A DNA stretch of 8,929 bases from contig CADBME010000166.1 in the NCBI GenBank assembly GCA_902795715.1, forward strand, positions 1-8,929, written 5' to 3'. Positions within the stretch are counted from its first letter, which is position 1. Each line of letters begins with the position of its first letter. The stretch comes from an uncultured Lachnospiraceae bacterium (lineage in GTDB: Bacteria > Bacillota_A > Clostridia > Lachnospirales > Lachnospiraceae). Made by a program: the position numbers and the translations under genes. Positions 6,018 through 8,929 of the stretch are shown piece by piece. The notes beneath the pieces are model-generated. The model was not told the DNA's origin. It made no database searches and saw only the letters and a program-made list of their open reading frames with translations.

Positions 6018-6041
6018 GTTAATCAGACAACTTTGATTAAC
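6018..6041. promoter_or_regulatory. Candidate operator site A
   Basis: GTTAATCA (6018-6025) and TGATTAAC (6034-6041) are perfect inverted 8-mers separated by eight bases. It lies between the two candidate promoters of the GpsA-like gene. Half-sites are the same as at 6173-6213. The likely binder is one of the two LacI-family regulators, by position and inference only. Confidence 0.55.
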
Positions 6042-6080
6042 TGCCTTGTTTCCGCAGATCCGAATCTCTTTTGAATATGG

Positions 6081-6108
6081 AGTATCTCAAAATATTCTTC
6101 AGGGTCAA
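6081..6108 (-). promoter_or_regulatory. Candidate promoter P2 of the GpsA-like gene
   Basis: TTGACC (6108-6103), a 16-base spacer and GATACT (6086-6081), with TGA just upstream as an extended -10, would start near 6074. The inverted repeat at 6018-6041 would then lie in the early transcribed region, a position where a bound repressor acts as a roadblock. Weaker than P1 on hexamer match. Confidence 0.35.
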
Positions 6109-6137
6109 TTTATCTTTTATACAGGCATTCTTTTCTC

Positions 6138-6166
6138 TTGTCAGCTTTTGCCGATTCATATATAGT
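6138..6166 (+). promoter_or_regulatory. Candidate promoter of lacI-type gene 2
   Basis: TTGTCA (6138-6143), a 17-base spacer and TATAGT (6161-6166) predict a start near 6173. A perfect TATAAT overlaps at 6166-6171, but then no -35 at good spacing is seen. The inverted repeats at 6173-6213 would lie directly over the start and early transcript. The leader is about 167 bases. Confidence 0.55.
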
Positions 6167-6172
6167 ATAATC

Positions 6173-6213
6173 AATCAAACGATTATTTGATTAACAATTT
6201 TCTGTTAATCAAA
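6173..6213. promoter_or_regulatory. Candidate overlapping operator sites B and C
   Basis: Site B is AATCAAA (6173-6179), six bases, TTTGATT (6186-6192). Site C is TTTGATTAACA (6186-6196), six bases, TGTTAATCAAA (6203-6213), a perfect 11-base inverted repeat. The two share the half-site at 6186-6192, so occupancy of one could exclude the other. A further half-site AATCAAAA lies at 6217-6224. The arrangement just downstream of the lacI-2 promoter fits autorepression and, with site A about 153-170 bases away, possible looping. Confidence 0.62.
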
Positions 6214-6339
6214 ATAAATCAAAACAATAATTATTCAGCTGTATATACCCTTTAGTAAGCAGATAAGTCTATCGGAAATCGACTTTTGAAAACCAGCTCA
6301 TGGGTGTCCAAAAGGAATGATTAGGGAGGGAATGGAAAG

Positions 6340-7412
6340 ATGGGTAAGAGAAATAAGGTAACCACAAGGGATATCGCCGAGTATACCGGAGTTTCCCAGT
6401 CCACAGTATCCATGATCCTGAGCGGCAAAAAAGGGGTGTCTTTTATGCCGGAAACCCGGGAAATGGTCATGGAAGCTGCCAAAAAGCTCGGTTATAAAAA
6501 GCCGGAAAAGAAGTCGGAAGCTCTTGCAGGAAACTCATTATCTGACACTATCCTTCTGCTGGCTCCCCTCCTGTCCAACAGTTATTATACATCGATTATT
6601 CATTCCATCTGCCAACAGGCAGCAGCCTGCAGCTATGATGTCATGACCGCCGTCACCTTCCGGGAGGCGGACCGGGAAACGGAATACCTTTCCATGGCCA
6701 AAAAAGCCGTCCTGCCGGTGTAATCATCCTCTACCCCATAAGCAAAATCTCTGAGGCAAATGCTCTGGCCAAAAGCCTTCCCGTCGTAATGATCGGGGAG
6801 AAACCGGATAATATCCGCTTCGATTCCGTGGAGCTCGACAGCAAAAAGCCGGGCTTCCTCATGGCAGACCATCTGATCTCTCTGGGTCATCGTCACATTG
6901 CCTTTATCTCCTCTCCCATCAGGAAACACGAAATCAGCCGTGTCCGGAGACTGGAGGGGCTGCGGCTGGCCTACAGGCAGCACATGCTGGACGAAAGCCT
7001 GATCCGGGTCTTCCAGCCTTCTACAGCAGAGTTTCAAAAATATTCCGGCCAGTCCGCCGAGTATCAGGTTGGTTTTGAGATGGCAAAGAAAGTCCTAAGC
7101 GACGCCTCTCAGATCACTGCCCTGGTCGGTCAGAATGATATGACAGCCTATGGCATCATGGCTTCACTGCGCCAGGCCGGCTGCCTTATCCCCAGGGATT
7201 ATTCTGTGGGCGGTTTCGACGATTCGGTCATGTCCTCCATGCCCCAGATCTCCCTGACAAGTGTAGAACATGCTGCCATCCAAAAGGGACGGGACGCGGT
7301 AAACCTGATCTACAATCGGAACCATCAGACCCGGGATTATACTCCGATTACAAGGGTGGAATATGAGCCCCGGCTTATCATCAGAACTTCCACGGGCAAG
7401 GCCCCCAAATGA
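6340..7412 (+). pseudogene. LacI-family transcriptional regulator 2, frameshifted
   Basis: This gene is a paralogue of the regulator at 3273-4355. The first frame (6340-6723, 127 residues) holds the helix-turn-helix (T-T-R-D-I-A ... S-Q-S-T-V-S-M-I-L-S-G) and the start of the core. It runs into TAA just after an A tract (6700-6705). The family sequence continues in another frame (P-A-G-V-I-I-L-Y-P, then E-L-D-S-K-K-P-G, G-H-R-H-I-A, D-Y-S-V-G-G-F-D-D) to a stop at 7410-7412. One extra A in the tract would restore a 357-residue protein, close to the 360 of its paralogue. Either the strain has lost a base or the sequence has a homopolymer error. The hinge is atypical, as in regulator 1. AGGGAGGG (6323-6330) is the ribosome binding site. 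The truncated product would keep the DNA-binding domain without an effector core. Confidence 0.88.
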
Positions 7413-7466
7413 CTGCAAGGCTGCAGGTCAGAAGAGCCAAACCAGTCCACTATGCTCCGTCTTCCT

Positions 7467-7964
7467 TTATTTTTTCGACAGCATATCCATGGCTGTCCCG
7501 ATCAGAGAATTCAGCATGTCTTCTGTCTCATTGTTTTCTCCTTTGAGAAGCTTCATCACCGACTTTTTGGTAGCTGAATCCGCTTTTCTGTACAATTCAA
7601 TCAGCTTCTTCTCCGAGGCTGTGACCTTGATGGATGAAGTCGCAGCGGAACCTGAACCTGAATGAGAAGAAGTCCCGGGTTTCCCCGAAGTTTTCCCGGA
7701 CGTTTTTCCGGAAGTTTTCCCTGAGGTCTTTCCTGACGTCTTTCCGGCACTTCCTCCTTTTGCAGCATTCAGAAGGCTGGTCTGGGTCACACCGGTTGCT
7801 TTGGCAATCTGCCTGAGAGCCGCCTGGGTCAGTTCTTTCTCCCCTCGCTCCGCCTTGCTGATATCGGATGCGGTCACTCCATCCACCTTCTTTGCCAGCT
7901 GCTCCTGGGTCAAACCCGCAGCTGTTCTCGCTTCTTTAATTAATTCTCCGACTTTTTTTGCCAT
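7467..7964 (-). CDS. XRE-type helix-turn-helix regulator with GKTS-repeat linker
   Basis: A 165-residue protein in three parts. Residues 7-60 form a Cro/CI-type helix-turn-helix (I-K-E-A-R-T-A-A-G-L-T-Q-E-Q-L-A-K-K-V ... I-S-K-A-E-R-G). Residues about 68-112 are a Gly/Ser/Lys/Thr-rich flexible linker including five tandem T-S-G-K units. Residues 113-165 form a helical tail (E-K-K-L-I-E-L-Y-R-K-A-D), a segment often found after the HTH in phage-repressor-like regulators. The linker adds strong positive charge and may help non-specific DNA binding, which is inference. No signal peptide or membrane segment. GGAGGTG (7977-7971) lies six bases before the ATG at 7964. It sits 18 bases after a small acidic ORF and is probably cotranscribed with it. 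Its target genes are unknown. It is convergent with lacI-2, and no terminator was seen in the 54-base gap. Confidence 0.88.
   Translation of the reverse strand: MAKKVGELIKEARTAAGLTQEQLAKKVDGVTASDISKAERGEKELTQAALRQIAKATGVTQTSLLNAAKGGSAGKTSGKTSGKTSGKTSGKTSGKPGTSSHSGSGSAATSSIKVTASEKKLIELYRKADSATKKSVMKLLKGENNETEDMLNSLIGTAMDMLSKK
7680..7745 (-). repeat. 12-base tandem repeat encoding (TSGK)5
   Basis: Sixty-six bases encode G-K followed by five T-S-G-K units. The copies differ at wobble positions (for example ACG TCA, ACC TCA, ACT TCC, ACG TCC, ACT TCG), so the amino acid pattern is kept while the DNA has diverged. That argues for selection on the protein rather than a recent slippage event. Confidence 0.9.
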
Positions 7965-7982
7965 TTGGGCACCTCCTTCTTT

Positions 7983-8105
7983 TCACAAATTGTCCTCCAG
8001 ACGAATCACTAATTCCGGATAAATATGGGAAGGAATCCGGTCTTCAAAGGTATAGAGGCGTGTATCCTCCCAACCCTCTTCAAAATCATAAACGGTGATT
8101 TCCAT
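7983..8105 (-). CDS. Small acidic hypothetical protein upstream of the XRE gene
   Basis: An open frame of 40 codons from ATG at 8105 to TGA at 7983-7985. The product begins M-E-I-T-V-Y-D-F-E-E-G-W and ends V-I-R-L-E-D-N-L. It has 11 Asp/Glu against three Arg and no Lys, a net charge of about -8, no membrane segment and no cysteine. I recognise no family. Support for it being real: the stop is 18 bases before the XRE ATG in the same direction, the gap holds only the XRE ribosome binding site, and composition is protein-like. Against it: no clear Shine-Dalgarno lies before the ATG, and an in-frame TAA directly precedes it, so no longer form exists. It could also be a remnant of a larger gene. 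Confidence 0.5.
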   Translation of the reverse strand: MEITVYDFEEGWEDTRLYTFEDRIPSHIYPELVIRLEDNL

Positions 8106-8113
8106 TTAAAGAA

Positions 8114-8146
8114 TCAGCGCCTGCCGACAGTGGTGACAGGCGCTGA
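8114..8146 (-). terminator. Probable terminator of the ribulokinase gene
   Basis: TCAGCGCCTG (8114-8123) and CAGGCGCTGA (8137-8146) form a perfect ten-base GC-rich stem with a 13-base loop. On the minus strand it is followed by TTCTTTAAAT, a weak T tract. It lies 51 bases after the araB stop and nine bases before the small ORF start. Because the small ORF and XRE gene follow directly, it could serve as a partial terminator or attenuator. Confidence 0.6.
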
Positions 8147-8176
8147 ATACTGGCATGGAAAACGTCTCCGCTTTCA

Positions 8177-8207
8177 CTTATTTATTCTGATTATTCTTAT
8201 TTATTCT
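8177..8207. repeat. 12-base direct repeat over the araB 3' end
   Basis: CTTATTTATTCT occurs at 8177-8188 and 8196-8207, with a period of 19 bases. The right copy covers the last codons and the TAA of the ribulokinase gene; the left copy is just downstream. This looks like a small tandem duplication of the gene end. The copy also carries an in-line TAA. Confidence 0.7.
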
Positions 8208-8929
8208 CCTCACGGATTTTGTTGAGACGCTTCATTACATCGTTGCCGCCTCTTCCGAAGTAGTCAAGGAGTGTATTGTACTCAGCGTAAAGCTTGTCGT
8301 ATACAGCAACCTTCTCGGGATCCGGTGTGTAAACCTTGTCCTGAAGTTTAGCGAACTTAGCTGCGATCTCGTTGGCATCTTTGTAGCCTGTTATGGATTC
8401 GTCTGCTGCTGCAGTTCCCAGAACAGCTGCACCCAGAGCGCAGGCCTGGTCAGAAGCACATACCTGGATGGGACGATTAAGAACGTCAGTATAAATCTGA
8501 ACGATCAGGGGGTTCTTGGAAGGAATTCCGCCACTCAGTACTACACTGTTAACCGGAACGCCGGCTTTCTCAAAGCTTTCTACGATGGCTCTGGTACCGT
8601 AAGCTGTAGCTTCGATCAGGGCCAGATAGATATCTTCCGGTTTGGTCAGAAGGTTCATACCAAGGATCATTCCGTTGAGGTCAAAGTCCATGAGCGGGGA
8701 ACGTACACCGTTGAACCAGTCAAGAGCTACCAGTCCGCTGGCACCTGCTTTGTAACCGGCAAGTTTTTCAGAGAGAAGCTGATGAACACTGATGCCTTTT
8801 TCTCTTGCCTGACGGGCATATGATTCCGGTACGCAATTGTCAACAAACCATGCAAAATGATCACCTACACAGGACTGGCCTGCTTCGATTCCGAAGAATC
8901 CCGGCATGATACCGTCTTTGATGATACCC
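8197..8929 (-). CDS. araB: L-ribulokinase, C-terminal part (runs off the window)
   Basis: About 244 residues of an FGGY-family sugar kinase are visible; full AraB proteins are about 530-570 residues, so the N-terminal half lies beyond the window. AraB-type landmarks: M-P-G-F-F-G-I-E-A-G-Q-S-C-V-G-D-H-F-A-W-F, then A-L-D-W-F-N-G-V-R-S-P-L-M-D, then E-A-T-A-Y-G-T-R-A-I-V, and the nucleotide-binding region V-L-S-G-G-I-P-S-K-N-P-L-I-V-Q-I-Y with Q-A-C-A-L-G-A-A-V-L-G. The enzyme phosphorylates L-ribulose to L-ribulose 5-phosphate with ATP in arabinose catabolism. The E-A-G-Q-S and D-W-F-N-G signatures favour AraB over xylulokinase or glycerol kinase. Its promoter and any araA or araD partner are outside the window. 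Confidence 0.9.
   Translation of the reverse strand, partial: GIIKDGIMPGFFGIEAGQSCVGDHFAWFVDNCVPESYARQAREKGISVHQLLSEKLAGYKAGASGLVALDWFNGVRSPLMDFDLNGMILGMNLLTKPEDIYLALIEATAYGTRAIVESFEKAGVPVNSVVLSGGIPSKNPLIVQIYTDVLNRPIQVCASDQACALGAAVLGTAAADESITGYKDANEIAAKFAKLQDKVYTPDPEKVAVYDKLYAEYNTLLDYFGRGGNDVMKRLNKIREENK

Noticed and set aside
6789..7412. Independent gene made of the second half of lacI-2
   Set aside because: No Shine-Dalgarno before the ATG at 6789; the homology is continuous with the frame before 6723, so it is the 3' part of a frameshifted gene.
7680..7745. CRISPR-like short repeat array
   Set aside because: The 12-base units are contiguous, in frame and encode T-S-G-K inside an XRE protein; there are no spacers.
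8155..8172. CcpA cre site near GGAAAACGTCTCC
   Set aside because: The spacing around the CG is off by one base from the cre consensus, and the place downstream of araB is not a promoter.

Overview
The window looks like chromosomal DNA of a low-to-mid GC Firmicute, most likely a Lachnospiraceae-type gut Clostridium. This rests on strong AGGAGG-type ribosome binding sites, sigma-A promoters of the TTGACA/TATAAT kind, a short three-domain S1 protein with an Arg/Gly-rich tail, a secreted DUF4430-like protein, and LacI regulators beside an L-ribulokinase. The genus is an inference. No tRNA, rRNA, CRISPR array, transposase or phage gene is visible.

Layout, left to right. The 5' end of a secreted-protein gene (1-334, minus) is followed by a 713-base AT-rich intergenic stretch, then a ribosomal protein S1-type gene (1048-2010, plus) with a clear promoter and terminator. 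Next comes an MgtC/SapB-family membrane protein (2213-2926, minus) with a structured leader. The centre is a regulatory-metabolic block: LacI-family regulator 1 (3273-4355, plus), a nest of REP/REPIN-like palindromes (4353-4686), a divergent GpsA-like dehydrogenase (4684-5727, minus), and a paralogous LacI-family regulator 2 (6340-7412, plus) broken by one base in an A tract. The right end holds a minus-strand series: the C-terminal part of L-ribulokinase (8197-8929), a 40-residue acidic small ORF (7983-8105) and an XRE-type regulator with a GKTS repeat linker (7467-7964).

How the parts may work together. The dehydrogenase lies between two paralogous LacI regulators. It is convergent with regulator 1 and divergent from regulator 2, and the 612-base gap between it and regulator 2 holds several inverted repeats built on the half-site TGATTAA. 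A related palindrome (TGATTA-C-TAATCA) overlaps the promoter of regulator 1. I infer that the two regulators share, or once shared, an operator vocabulary and control the dehydrogenase and themselves. Regulator 2 is frameshifted in this sequence, so its function may be lost, unless the missing base is a sequencing error.

The most unusual structures are: (1) the REPIN-like nest, whose outer ends supply the TAG stop codons of both flanking convergent genes; (2) the TGATTAA inverted-repeat cluster; (3) the GpsA-like enzyme with altered Rossmann glycines; and (4) the small acidic ORF coupled to the XRE regulator. None can be proven novel without database searches.
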